Part shown: positions 16,791 to 27,529 of the stretch, in pieces
How the letters are laid out: every line of letters begins with the position of its first letter
Position numbering within the stretch: the stretch's first letter is position 1
Assembly (NCBI GenBank): GCA_910574805.1
Contig: CAJTCV010000021.1
Span: 1 to 64,000, forward strand
Direction of reading: 5' to 3'
DNA: 64,000 nucleotides
From: Lachnospiraceae bacterium
Lineage (GTDB): Bacteria; Bacillota; Clostridia; Lachnospirales; Lachnospiraceae
The notes under the pieces: model-generated
What the model was told of the DNA's origin: nothing
What the model saw: only the letters and a program-made list of their open reading frames with translations
The model's database searches: none
Position numbers and translations under genes: made by a program

Positions 16791-17222
16791 TTAAAATTCT
16801 TCATCTTTGACTGCCTGACCTGCAGTCAGCAAATCATTACAATACTGCAGCGAACATCTGGCTTCTTCCAGACATGCTTTGATAATCTCTGCCGTATCTC
16901 CGTCTTCGTCCATTCTGGAACAAAGATTCATAAGCAACGACAGATTCAAACCGGCTACCAGATGCACCTTTTGTCCGCAGTCCGCGATAACGGACATAAA
17001 CTCGTTGTTAACGCTTCCTCCAAATACATCCGTAATTACAATCAGTTCATCCTGCTCTCCCAGCGCATCAAGCCGTCTCTGTATCTCAGCCCGGAGATCA
17101 TATGGCTCTTCTGTATAAGCACACAGAATATCCACCTGTTCCTGATGTCCCATAATCAATTCCAGCGAACTTAAAATTCCTTTCGCCAGATACGCATGTG
17201 ACGCAAATAATAATTTTCTCAC
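16791..17222 (-). CDS. PTS mannose-family EIIA component
   Basis: This 143-residue protein is the first gene of the operon. It receives phosphate from HPr on His9 in KLLFASHAYLAKG and hands it to EIIB. TDVFGGSVNN (about 64-73) is the conserved glycine-rich loop. It is a stand-alone EIIA rather than an EIIAB fusion, as in Gfr-type fructosamine PTS systems. A ribosome site (GGAGGGAGGG) precedes the ATG. The promoter and probable GntR operator lie upstream, shared with the divergent regulator gene. Confidence 0.9.
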   Translation of the reverse strand: MRKLLFASHAYLAKGILSSLELIMGHQEQVDILCAYTEEPYDLRAEIQRRLDALGEQDELIVITDVFGGSVNNEFMSVIADCGQKVHLVAGLNLSLLMNLCSRMDEDGDTAEIIKACLEEARCSLQYCNDLLTAGQAVKDEEF

Positions 17223-17246
17223 GTTCCGTCCCTCCCTCCTTAATGT

Positions 17247-17275
17247 ATTATATTGTTTGTGTTGTATACAGACAT
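17247..17275 (-). promoter_or_regulatory. PTS operon promoter region with palindromic operator
   Basis: A minus-strand TATAAT (17247-17252) has an 8-base palindrome TGTATACA (17263-17270) in the region where the spacer and -35 box should be. No good -35 sequence is visible. A GntR-type repressor site overlapping the promoter is a plausible reading. Confidence 0.5.
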
Positions 17276-17446
17276 CTGCATATAACTAGGAACTGAACAA
17301 ATAGTAACATTGTTTTTAAATCTTGTAAACCCTGTTTTTTATTTTTATGCATATACCACAATTTTGATATTCCTTTTTTGTGCAATATTTACAACAGGAT
17401 GGACTCCACGGTCCGCTGTTTGAAATACATCTGCATACATCTTGAT

Positions 17447-17469
17447 TTTAATACGGATTTTGATATAAT
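17447..17469 (+). promoter_or_regulatory. promoter of the GntR regulator gene
   Basis: A TTGATT-like -35 and TATAAT (17464-17469), 16 bases apart, precede the regulator start at 17517. Confidence 0.6.
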
Positions 17470-17516
17470 ATCAGACAGAACAGACACTTCAGACCGGAGC
17501 AGGAGGTCCTTCCCCT

Positions 17517-18233
17517 ATGGAAGCATTAAACACACAGACAAGCGTTCCTTTATACAGCCAGCTGGCCGAACAGCTTCGGCAGGATATTTATACAGGCAGA
17601 TTTACGCAGGGGGAGAAAATTCCCTCCGAATTCGAACTGAGCCGCCTGTACAATGTAAGCCGCAGTACGGTACGAAAAGCAATCTCCGTACTGGTCAGTG
17701 AAAATCTTCTGGAAACGACGCATGGAAAAGGGACTTTTGTATCCTCCCCGAAAATAAACCAGAACAGTTCCGGTTTTTTGAGTTTTACGGAAAATGTAAG
17801 ATCCATGGGAAAAACTTTAATTACCAGGACGATTCATATGACGCATGTTGTCCCCTCAGAACATCAGAAACACTTTTTCAGACTGGATGAAAAAGAAAAA
17901 CTGTTGGAAGTAGAGCGCCTGAGATATATTGATCATATTCCCATCTGTGTTGAGACCAGCTGGTTTACTTCCCGCTATGATTCCCTTCAGGAAAAAAATC
18001 TGAACGGTTCGCTTTACGAAATTCTCCGAAACGATTATGATATCCGACCGCTCACCGGAAGTAAAACCATCGAATTATGCTACGCTTCCCCCGATGAAGC
18101 TGCACTTCTGGACATTCCCAGAGGATCGGCCCTGATGCTGATTGAAGACCTGGTATATGATAATCATGAAAATCCTCTTCATATTTCCAAACAGGTCCTT
18201 AGAGGAGATAAATTCCGATATGCATTGAAATAA
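17517..18233 (+). CDS. GntR/UTRA regulator of the PTS operon
   Basis: This 238-residue protein has an N-terminal winged helix (PLYSQLAEQLRQDIYTG, KIPSEFELSRLYNVSRSTVR, TTHGKGTFV) and a C-terminal UTRA domain (about 95-235). It is transcribed divergently from the mannose-family PTS operon, the classical position for a local repressor released by the phosphorylated substrate. GGAGGTCCTTCCCCT precedes the ATG. Its UTRA domain ends in YDNHENPLHISKQVLRGDKF, typical of FrlR- and NagR-like members. Ligand identity is inferred from the neighbouring deglycase-like gene. Confidence 0.88.
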   Translation: MEALNTQTSVPLYSQLAEQLRQDIYTGRFTQGEKIPSEFELSRLYNVSRSTVRKAISVLVSENLLETTHGKGTFVSSPKINQNSSGFLSFTENVRSMGKTLITRTIHMTHVVPSEHQKHFFRLDEKEKLLEVERLRYIDHIPICVETSWFTSRYDSLQEKNLNGSLYEILRNDYDIRPLTGSKTIELCYASPDEAALLDIPRGSALMLIEDLVYDNHENPLHISKQVLRGDKFRYALK

Positions 18234-18420
18234 CTACCGTTTCATACCGATCATAAACTGCCTGTCTAAAAAGGGACAGCGAAAATCCATCGCTGCCCCT
18301 GAATCAAAAGATATCACACACAGTCTTTCCATCCGCAGGAAAATATATCTACAGAAAAATATATTTACAGACAAACAGAACTGCCAGCACATTAGCAAGA
18401 CAAAAACTTTTCCCGCGCTT

Positions 18421-20007
18421 TTACAATTCCATCTTTTCAATGACGCATGTATGCGCCTTGTCACCGCTGTCTTTATCGTAATTGATCCCCACAAGCAGGA
18501 GCCTTCCTTTATACGCTTCCAGCTTCCTGCTGTACCTTTTCCTCTTGATCTGTGCGATCGCTCCCTCGGCAGACTGGTCATACTTTAATTCGATCAGCAG
18601 TGCCGGCTTATCGGAAAACGGTCTGGGAAGAAATGCGATATCCGCAAATCCTTTCCCCGAAGGCATCTCATCAATAATTGTGTACTCATTGATCGCATTA
18701 TAATAACCCAGCCTCAGTACACATCGAAGAGAATTCTCATCATTGTATTTGAGAATCGATGAGAATTCCATATGTGCCTCCTCGATTCCTGCGGCCACCG
18801 CTTCTTCCTCGCACTCCCAGGTTGCTTTAAGCAGCCGGTCCGACGCCTTCAACGCATGAATCACCGGCGTCCAGTCTGTATCCTCGATGGCGCCGGCGAA
18901 TGCTTTCCGGACTTCTTCATTGGGAATGTGCACCTCGGACCGGTCCGCGTCATAGCCCAGATATCCCAGATGAATCAATATTGTGAGCACATCGTCCCTG
19001 CTGCCTATCCTGGTCAGGTCATTCTCGAATTTTTCGGCATTGACTTTGCAGCGTTCCCCCGCCAGCAGGCGGATGACGTCCTCTTTCAGTCCATCCTTGT
19101 CCAGAGTGATATAGCTTTTCAAGGATTCATAAGCGACGGTTCCCGTCCAGTAGCTGTTGAATTCTCCGTCAAACATGGCGTTGGCCACGGAATTCGGACA
19201 GTAGATGTGTTTGATACTTCGAAATCCATATCCGTCATACCACCGCTGCGCCTCGCTGAAATTCATATCATACTGCCTGCACAACGATCTTACTTCGTCT
19301 TCTGTAAAACCCGCGTATTTTGCCAGCCGCTTGGGGCTGATCATCGTATGCTCTCTGAAATTGTTCAGCGCCGATTCGCTGTTATATCTTTTAATGGGAA
19401 GAATCCCTGTCAGATAAGCAAGTGCGGTAAACCGATGGGACTTCTCTCCTTTAAACAGGCCTCTGAGCAGGTCAATGTACGCATCCTGAACCTTTTGATT
19501 GTGCAGATCCTCCCGAAAAACAGCGTCCCACTCGTCAATGATAATGATAAACCGGTCTTTGGTCCTTTCGTTGATCTCCGCAAGTGCAAGAGGGAGGGAA
19601 ATTTCATCTCTCTTGTCAGACAAGGAATATTCCTTACGCAGTTCCTCAATCACACACTTTTGCAGATATACTGCCAGATCTTCCCCTTTCGGCATCGTTA
19701 CCTTCAATTCCGCAATATCCAGATGAATCACCGGATACTGGTTCAGATTCTTTTTAAAATCCCTGCTCTTTGCAATCTCATATTTGGAAAAGAGCGCTTC
19801 CGACCGGCACCCGCGGCTGTAGTACGCCGCAGCCATCCTTGCCGCGATGGACTTTCCAAACCGTCTCGGCCTGCTCACACATACATACCGCTGTTCGGTT
19901 CCGATCACCTGGTTCAGATAATCCAGCATACCGGTCTTATCCACATAGATCTGTGAATTGACCGCACTGGCAAACCCAAGATTGTCCGGATTCAGATACT
20001 GTCCCAT
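18421..20007 (-). CDS. AAA-ATPase-like protein with PD-(D/E)XK C-terminus, second copy
   Basis: This 528-residue relative of 10959-12662 is divergent in sequence but identical in plan. It has YVDKTGMLDYL near the front, Walker A SRPRRFGKSIAARM (about 45-58), Walker B FIIIIDEWDAVF, and a nuclease-like C-terminus with GFADIAFLPRPF then LLIELKYD (D, E-x-K). The two copies bracket the PTS operon and point the same way. Its upstream region contains the same promoter-in-palindrome. Biological role is unknown; family membership is confident. GGAGGCTGA precedes the ATG. Confidence 0.88.
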   Translation of the reverse strand: MGQYLNPDNLGFASAVNSQIYVDKTGMLDYLNQVIGTEQRYVCVSRPRRFGKSIAARMAAAYYSRGCRSEALFSKYEIAKSRDFKKNLNQYPVIHLDIAELKVTMPKGEDLAVYLQKCVIEELRKEYSLSDKRDEISLPLALAEINERTKDRFIIIIDEWDAVFREDLHNQKVQDAYIDLLRGLFKGEKSHRFTALAYLTGILPIKRYNSESALNNFREHTMISPKRLAKYAGFTEDEVRSLCRQYDMNFSEAQRWYDGYGFRSIKHIYCPNSVANAMFDGEFNSYWTGTVAYESLKSYITLDKDGLKEDVIRLLAGERCKVNAEKFENDLTRIGSRDDVLTILIHLGYLGYDADRSEVHIPNEEVRKAFAGAIEDTDWTPVIHALKASDRLLKATWECEEEAVAAGIEEAHMEFSSILKYNDENSLRCVLRLGYYNAINEYTIIDEMPSGKGFADIAFLPRPFSDKPALLIELKYDQSAEGAIAQIKRKRYSRKLEAYKGRLLLVGINYDKDSGDKAHTCVIEKMEL

Positions 20008-20060
20008 TCAGCCTCCACGCTCCTTTTCTGAAATACACGTTTTCCGCTTTTATACACCAT

Positions 20061-20108
20061 AAAAAGCGGCTATAAATTTATTATAACCGCTTTTTTTTCG
20101 GGTGTAAA
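20061..20108 (-). promoter_or_regulatory. promoter embedded in a palindrome, copy 2
   Basis: Minus-strand TTTACA (20103-20108) and TATAAT (20080-20085) are again 17 bases apart. AAAAAGCGG (20061-20069) and CCGCTTTTT (20087-20095) form the inverted arms around the -10 box. The sequence closely matches 12742-12796 although the genes behind it are divergent. Confidence 0.8.
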
Positions 20109-20445
20109 CGAAGAAAATCTTTTCGGAAAAATGATTTCAAAGACAAAACAACAAACATGGAGATAGCGCCAGTAATAAGCGTCACCAGAATATTATCCCT
20201 GGCATTTTCTTTCTTATCTCATTCACGGCATCGGGGCTTCTCCGCTTCCCAAATATGAGCGGCTGTACTGCTTCCACTGGTTTCTGGACAAGAAAAGCTC
20301 CGGTCAAGCATGCTGGATTTTCTTTTCATGCCAGTCCTGCCAATCAAATTCATACGCAAATCATACAATATTCAAACTTAAAAGCTTTCGATTTTTCAAT
20401 CCCCAAACTATATTTTAATGATTTTCATACGTATTTCAAACGCAT
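20109..20445. other. gene-free stretch
   Basis: Between the ATPase promoter and the end of the AlbA_2 gene I see no supported gene. Short open frames exist on both strands but lack ribosome sites and recognisable motifs. The right part (20345-20445) is AT-rich. Confidence 0.5.
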
Positions 20446-21969
20446 TTATATTTGACTTTTCAACATTTCAAGTGCCATCTGGAGACAAGTCAGCATCTCA
20501 ATACTTTCCATCTCAGGAAAATATCTTGTTGATTTTCCGTTGCCTTGTTTTTTTAACAAATGTCTCTCCTCTACCAATGAATTGATTGCCTTTCTAATCC
20601 TGTATTCCGTAATACCAAGTATCGGTACAAGTTTACGTAATGATTTATCAGCACCATTCTTTATGATGTACCGAAAAACCATCTTTTCATCATCCGATAG
20701 ATCAGGATAGGAATCTGCCAAATCAGTATTCCATATTTTCAACTCTGTATGTTCAATATCTGTAATAATCTCCGGCCTTCTAAAATCATTTGATACTGCA
20801 GTTTTGTAAATCAATGGTCCTCCAAATCCCTGTCTTTCAGAAGCGCCAAGCAACCGGAACTGCTTCATGATGATTTCATTTCTTGGCCTTGAATCTCCCC
20901 CCATCACAAACTGCATTTTTGAAATGAGCATTTTACCCGGATTAACGAAATTAAACCAGCCATCAAATACTTCTATCTTTGTAGAAGGAAAACCCTGATC
21001 ATAATCAGCATGAGCCAGACAATTTACCAGACATTCCCTTATTGTTACATCAAAATCGGAAAGCGGTATCCTTAATTGATACTGATCCAATTCAAATGAC
21101 TCTTTTAACAGGATAGTAAGTTTCCCATATACAATCGTATAAAAATTATACAGATTCATCTGGTACTCTCCCGGTTCATCATCTGTAACCCTGTCTGACC
21201 ATCTTGCATTATTTCCTCTTCGATTAAAGTAATCTACATGATAATGTGGATAAACTTCTCTAATTGCATTTACTTTTCCAAGAAAAAGCAATGTCCCTCT
21301 CTTTATTTTGAATTTACCAGAAATCCTGTCCACAATCCCTGCACCAATTTCAATCATAAATTCTTCATTCGTCATTTCTATATAATTCTGTCTTGGATAT
21401 CTTTTATTTACTCTCTCCTTAAATGCCAGAACAGAATCTATATCTAAATCATCCATTCCAAAATTATCTAACACCAGATCATCCTGACTTGGCCTTGCAT
21501 TACGCATAAACGCTGCGATTTGTTCCTTAGTAGCTTTGCGGTCTCCATCACCAGTACGAATCCATGTGTTTTCTAATTTGTCGTTGAGATGCACTGGTTT
21601 CATTCCTTCTGGAGCTTCCTTCACATTAACTAAAATGATTGTTTTATTCTCATCCAGCTTATATTCAATAACATCTTCATTATTAATATTTTTAAAACTG
21701 ACTTTATTTTTATTAGAAAGTTGATCCCATAAATTGGTTAGCGTCTTTTCTACATTTCCGACTCCCTGAATGATATTTTGAGGGTAGTCCTCCATAACCC
21801 CCAGTACAACAACACCACCGGATGTATTACAAAACGAAGAATATGTCTCCCAAAAAGCATTGGGTAACTCCTGTGCTTTCTTTAATTCTACGTAATATTT
21901 TTCATGTACATTCAGTAACCAATCTTTTAGTTCTTCATTACTTGAAAAAACCGGCTGAATATCCCTCAT
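20446..21969 (-). CDS. AlbA_2/Schlafen-type ATP-binding protein
   Basis: This 507-residue soluble protein starts with an AlbA_2 (Schlafen-like) domain: YYVELKKAQELPNAFWETYS, then CNTSGGVVVLGVMED (about 28-60). A middle and C-terminal HATPase_c_4-like region follows (IRECLVNCLAHADYDQG, FVNPGKM, NEIIMKQFRLLGASERQGFG), then a winged helix (LRKLVPILGITEYRIRKAINSL). Such proteins are annotated as putative transcriptional regulators or RNA-binding proteins, and Schlafen-like domains occur in defence contexts. AAAGGGGGCC lies before the ATG. Its lower GC content than the neighbours suggests acquisition. A remnant of the same kind of gene lies at 45112-45230. Confidence 0.8.
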   Translation of the reverse strand: MRDIQPVFSSNEELKDWLLNVHEKYYVELKKAQELPNAFWETYSSFCNTSGGVVVLGVMEDYPQNIIQGVGNVEKTLTNLWDQLSNKNKVSFKNINNEDVIEYKLDENKTIILVNVKEAPEGMKPVHLNDKLENTWIRTGDGDRKATKEQIAAFMRNARPSQDDLVLDNFGMDDLDIDSVLAFKERVNKRYPRQNYIEMTNEEFMIEIGAGIVDRISGKFKIKRGTLLFLGKVNAIREVYPHYHVDYFNRRGNNARWSDRVTDDEPGEYQMNLYNFYTIVYGKLTILLKESFELDQYQLRIPLSDFDVTIRECLVNCLAHADYDQGFPSTKIEVFDGWFNFVNPGKMLISKMQFVMGGDSRPRNEIIMKQFRLLGASERQGFGGPLIYKTAVSNDFRRPEIITDIEHTELKIWNTDLADSYPDLSDDEKMVFRYIIKNGADKSLRKLVPILGITEYRIRKAINSLVEERHLLKKQGNGKSTRYFPEMESIEMLTCLQMALEMLKSQI

Positions 21970-22130
21970 GATTTCTCTGGCCCCCTTTACCTATAAGAAT
22001 TTTCCATAGATTATCATGAATTCAGCAGTGGTGCAAGAAATATATTCACAAACATATAAATTTTATTTCATAGTAATCAAAAAGCGCTCGAATGAAATAT
22101 ATGTGAAATCATATCACCATTTAGCATCAA

Positions 22131-22152
22131 GGCGCCGCATAAATGCGGCGCC
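22131..22152 (-). terminator. GC-rich hairpin after the GH1 gene
   Basis: GGCGCCGCAT and ATGCGGCGCC pair perfectly around a 2-base loop, just downstream of the GH1 stop. No T-run follows, so termination strength is doubtful. Confidence 0.5.
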
Positions 22153-22164
22153 TGATCATTCAGC

Positions 22165-25364
<3,200 letters not shown>

Positions 25365-25371
25365 CCGGCCC

Positions 25372-25442
25372 TGTTTCGGTCTGTTTCACCGAACATCCGC
25401 CATTGGCTCTTTTTCGGAAAATTGTTGTTTCGGTTTGTTTCA
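25372..25442. promoter_or_regulatory. two copies of an operator-like repeat
   Basis: TGTTTCGGTCTGTTTCA (25372-25388) and TGTTTCGGTTTGTTTCA (25426-25442) differ at one base and are 54 bases apart, between the divergent PTS and RpiR-type genes. Each contains two TGTTTC units at a 10-base period. A TATAAT for the plus-strand gene follows at 25451-25456. RpiR binding is inference. Confidence 0.6.
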
Positions 25443-25498
25443 ATTCCTGTTATAATCAGGGAAACAGGGAAGATCTGCGATAGAGGAGGGGGAAATCC

Positions 25499-25981
25499 AT
25501 GACTTTGTTCCAGCGTGTGGAAGAGCTGACCGTGACCAGCCAGAACAGTTCCAAAAAGTCCATCGGTGAATTTGTTTTGAGAAAAAAGAGCCATGTGAGT
25601 AAATATACGACGCAGCAGATTGCTGACGAGACTTATACTTCCAAGGCGGCGCTTGTCCGGTTCGCCAAAGCGCTGGGCTACCAGGGATGGAAAGAATTTG
25701 CAGGAGCATTCGCGGCGGAGCAGCACTATCAGGAGAGCCATTATTCCGATATTGATCCGAATTTTCCATTTACCGGCGACGACACCATTTCCGACATTAT
25801 CCGGAAAATGTCCAGCCTGCAGGTGGAAAGCATCCTGGATACGGCGGACCTTCTGAACCCTCACACCATGAAAAAAGCGGCGGATCTGCTGGTGAAATCC
25901 CGCCGCACTGCCTGCTTCGCCGATATTGTAAAAAAAGTCGTCATGTCCATACCTAGATTCGAAACCAGCTCCTGCAGCTGA
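25499..25981 (+). pseudogene. truncated RpiR-family regulator
   Basis: The first 77 residues form an intact RpiR-type helix-turn-helix (SIGEFVLRKKSHVSKYTTQQ, TYTSKAALVRFAKALGYQGW). A SIS domain starts after the linker (MKKAADLLVKSRR) but ends abruptly near 25905. From there the frame runs through sequence that is antisense to a RelB/DinJ antitoxin. A full-length RpiR protein is about 280 residues; here about 135 are native. The SIS domain, which senses the phosphosugar, is lost. GGAGGGGGAAATCC gives a good start. The HTH alone might still bind DNA but could not respond to inducer. Confidence 0.85.
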
Positions 25982-26028
25982 GCCTTTAAATTCTCATCAA
26001 TCCGCATCGTTATGTTCGTTGTTGCCAT
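25861..26028 (-). pseudogene. truncated RelB/DinJ-type antitoxin
   Basis: The N-terminal 42 residues match the DinJ/RelB ribbon-helix-helix antitoxin: MATTNITMRIDENLKAQLQE, LGMDMTTFFTISAKQAVR. After AKQAVR the sequence switches to the antisense of the RpiR gene and stops after 13 more residues, so the toxin-neutralising tail is gone. The ATG at 26028 has AAAGGGGGC upstream and a perfect promoter further up. No RelE/YafQ toxin gene follows; it was presumably removed by the same event. The ribbon-helix-helix could still dimerise and bind an operator. Confidence 0.8.
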
Positions 26029-26053
26029 AATAACAGCCCCCTTTCTTTCCAAC

Positions 26054-26082
26054 ATTATAGTACTTGCAGCACATAACGTCAA
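26054..26082 (-). promoter_or_regulatory. promoter of the antitoxin remnant
   Basis: Minus-strand TTGACG (26077-26082) and TATAAT (26054-26059) are 17 bases apart. A palindromic TGCACATATAATGTGT-like stretch lies just upstream. Confidence 0.75.
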
Positions 26083-26232
26083 CACATTATATGTGCATTG
26101 CACAAATTTCCTGAAGCAATTGACATTACAGGATATTCCATCCGTTGCAGGCCAATCTATGTACATGCGAATGTTTTCAAGAACAAATGCCAGAATCCCG
26201 AATACAGCTAAAAAGTCTTTATGGATTTGAAA

Positions 26233-26268
26233 CTGCCTGCTTTCAGGGCTTTCCTGAAAAGCAGGCAG
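26233..26268 (-). terminator. hairpin after the unknown gene cluster
   Basis: CTGCCTGCTTTCAGG pairs with CCTGAAAAGCAGGCAG with one bulged base, directly downstream of the gene ending at 26281. It is followed by TTTC on the minus strand. Confidence 0.65.
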
Positions 26269-26280
26269 TGAAATTTCTTT

Positions 26281-26862
26281 TTAACTGTCCTTCCAATGAA
26301 CACGATGATAAAAAAGATACCGCTCCAGCTCACTTCTGTACAAGTCCGCATTCTGATGAAATCCTGCGTGTTCCAGATTAGACGCCCAGCCTTCATAATA
26401 CTGTCTGAAGTTCATGGAAGAATTTACATTGTATCGACTGCTCAGCGCTTTCAGAGGAATCCCGCTGCTGGTCTTCACACTCCTGTCCCCCTGCTGCGCC
26501 AGATGAACACGAAGCGCCGTCATCTCCGCAGGAGTCGCATTTCCCGGATCCACATCGTTCAAATGAATCTTTTTCACAAAGTCATTTCCCTGAATGTCCT
26601 TTCCCTCCACAAGCATCACCGGATCTTCCTCGGTGGAACTGTCATCATATTTCATATGAAGCTCCTGTCCGGTAACCGGACTGAACTCACTGTGCAGATA
26701 CCCCATTTTTAAAGTCCCATGAAAGGTTCCGCCTTCGGCAGAGGACGACTGTCTGCCGGAAATACTCCCCCGAAACACATTTTCTGTTATATTTCCGGAA
26801 CCAAAGACGGACGAATATCCTGACACAGAAGTCAGGTTGCTCTGTAAACCCAATATACTCAT
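26281..26862 (-). CDS. unrecognised protein, cluster gene C
   Basis: I do not recognise this 193-residue soluble protein. It begins MSILGLQSNLTSVSGYSSVF, a Ser/Gly-rich start without a signal peptide, has an acidic middle (YDDSSTEEDPVMLVEGKD) and ends in a Tyr/Arg-rich helical segment (LYRSELERYLFYHRVHW). GAGGAGGAGAGAGT precedes the ATG at 26862; the frame is open to 26892. It is the last of three genes sharing similar starts and ribosome sites (with 26938-27462 and 27530-28975). They likely form one transcription unit. The N-termini resemble non-cleaved export signals of flagellar substrates, which is only a guess. Confidence 0.65.
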   Translation of the reverse strand: MSILGLQSNLTSVSGYSSVFGSGNITENVFRGSISGRQSSSAEGGTFHGTLKMGYLHSEFSPVTGQELHMKYDDSSTEEDPVMLVEGKDIQGNDFVKKIHLNDVDPGNATPAEMTALRVHLAQQGDRSVKTSSGIPLKALSSRYNVNSSMNFRQYYEGWASNLEHAGFHQNADLYRSELERYLFYHRVHWKDS

Positions 26863-26937
26863 ACTCTCTCCTCCTCTCATTTGATGAATCAAAAATCCGC
26901 ATGTGCTGCATTGCTTTCCTGAAAGTGCGGTCCCGGC

Positions 26938-27462
26938 CTATGCGCTTAACTGTTCCAGAATCTCAAGGTATTTATTACAGTCCTGAAAATACGTCGACTG
27001 GCTCACATCCACATCCGTAGAGGATTTCGCATACTCATACCAGTTTTTGTAAGCTGACAGGCCGCAGGTTCCGAACATCGCACCCAGGCCGCCCAGCGCA
27101 CCGGGAAGATTCAGTCCGCTGTTCATCGAAGCGCTGCTTTTGGTCAGCGTCCCCTGGGTCTTTGTCGGATTGATCTTACTGACGTCCAGAGGAACGGCCC
27201 CGCAGTAGATGTCTCTGGCAGTGCTCCGGGTCATAATACCAGCCTCTACAAGCTCTCCCAGCAACGCCACCGTTTCTTCTCTGGACATATTTCTCGAATT
27301 GTATTTCTTTTTGAGGGCATCCAGTTCTTCTTCCGACAGCTGGTCCCTCTTTGCACCTTCTACCCATTTTTCCGCCTGCTGCTGAAAATAGGACGGTTTG
27401 TATTCCACCTCATTGCGGGTTACTGCATAAATCTGAAAGCCATTGATCGTTCTGATTGTCAT
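26938..27462 (-). CDS. unrecognised protein, cluster gene B
   Basis: This 174-residue protein starts MTIRTINGFQIYAVTRNEVE. A charged helical region follows (WVEGAKRDQLSEEELDALKK, about 32-51), then a Gly/Leu-rich hydrophobic stretch (LNLPGALGGLGAMFGTCGLS, about 123-142), and it ends with ILEQLSA. The frame is open to 27543, but a strong GAGGAGGAG lies before the ATG at 27462. The 27 bases at 27466-27492 are identical to those at 28978-29004 before gene A. No known domain is visible. The REDUCED-size hydrophobic segment could insert into a membrane or pack as a helix hairpin. Confidence 0.65.
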   Translation of the reverse strand: MTIRTINGFQIYAVTRNEVEYKPSYFQQQAEKWVEGAKRDQLSEEELDALKKKYNSRNMSREETVALLGELVEAGIMTRSTARDIYCGAVPLDVSKINPTKTQGTLTKSSASMNSGLNLPGALGGLGAMFGTCGLSAYKNWYEYAKSSTDVDVSQSTYFQDCNKYLEILEQLSA

Positions 27463-27465
27463 AAC

Positions 27466-27492
27466 GATTCTCCTCCTCATACATATTAAAAT
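27466..27492 (-). repeat. identical leader of gene B
   Basis: These 27 bases, which include the ribosome site GAGGAGGAG, are identical to 28978-29004. Each copy sits immediately upstream of an unrelated-looking coding sequence. Confidence 0.85.
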
Positions 27493-27529
27493 CAATGCGC
27501 AGATTCTTTTTCCCGTGCCGGATAAAAAG

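Noticed and set aside
20109-20445. Possible MATE-transporter relic on the minus strand
   Set aside because: Only a weak VQPLI-like similarity with stops in all frames; not enough to call.
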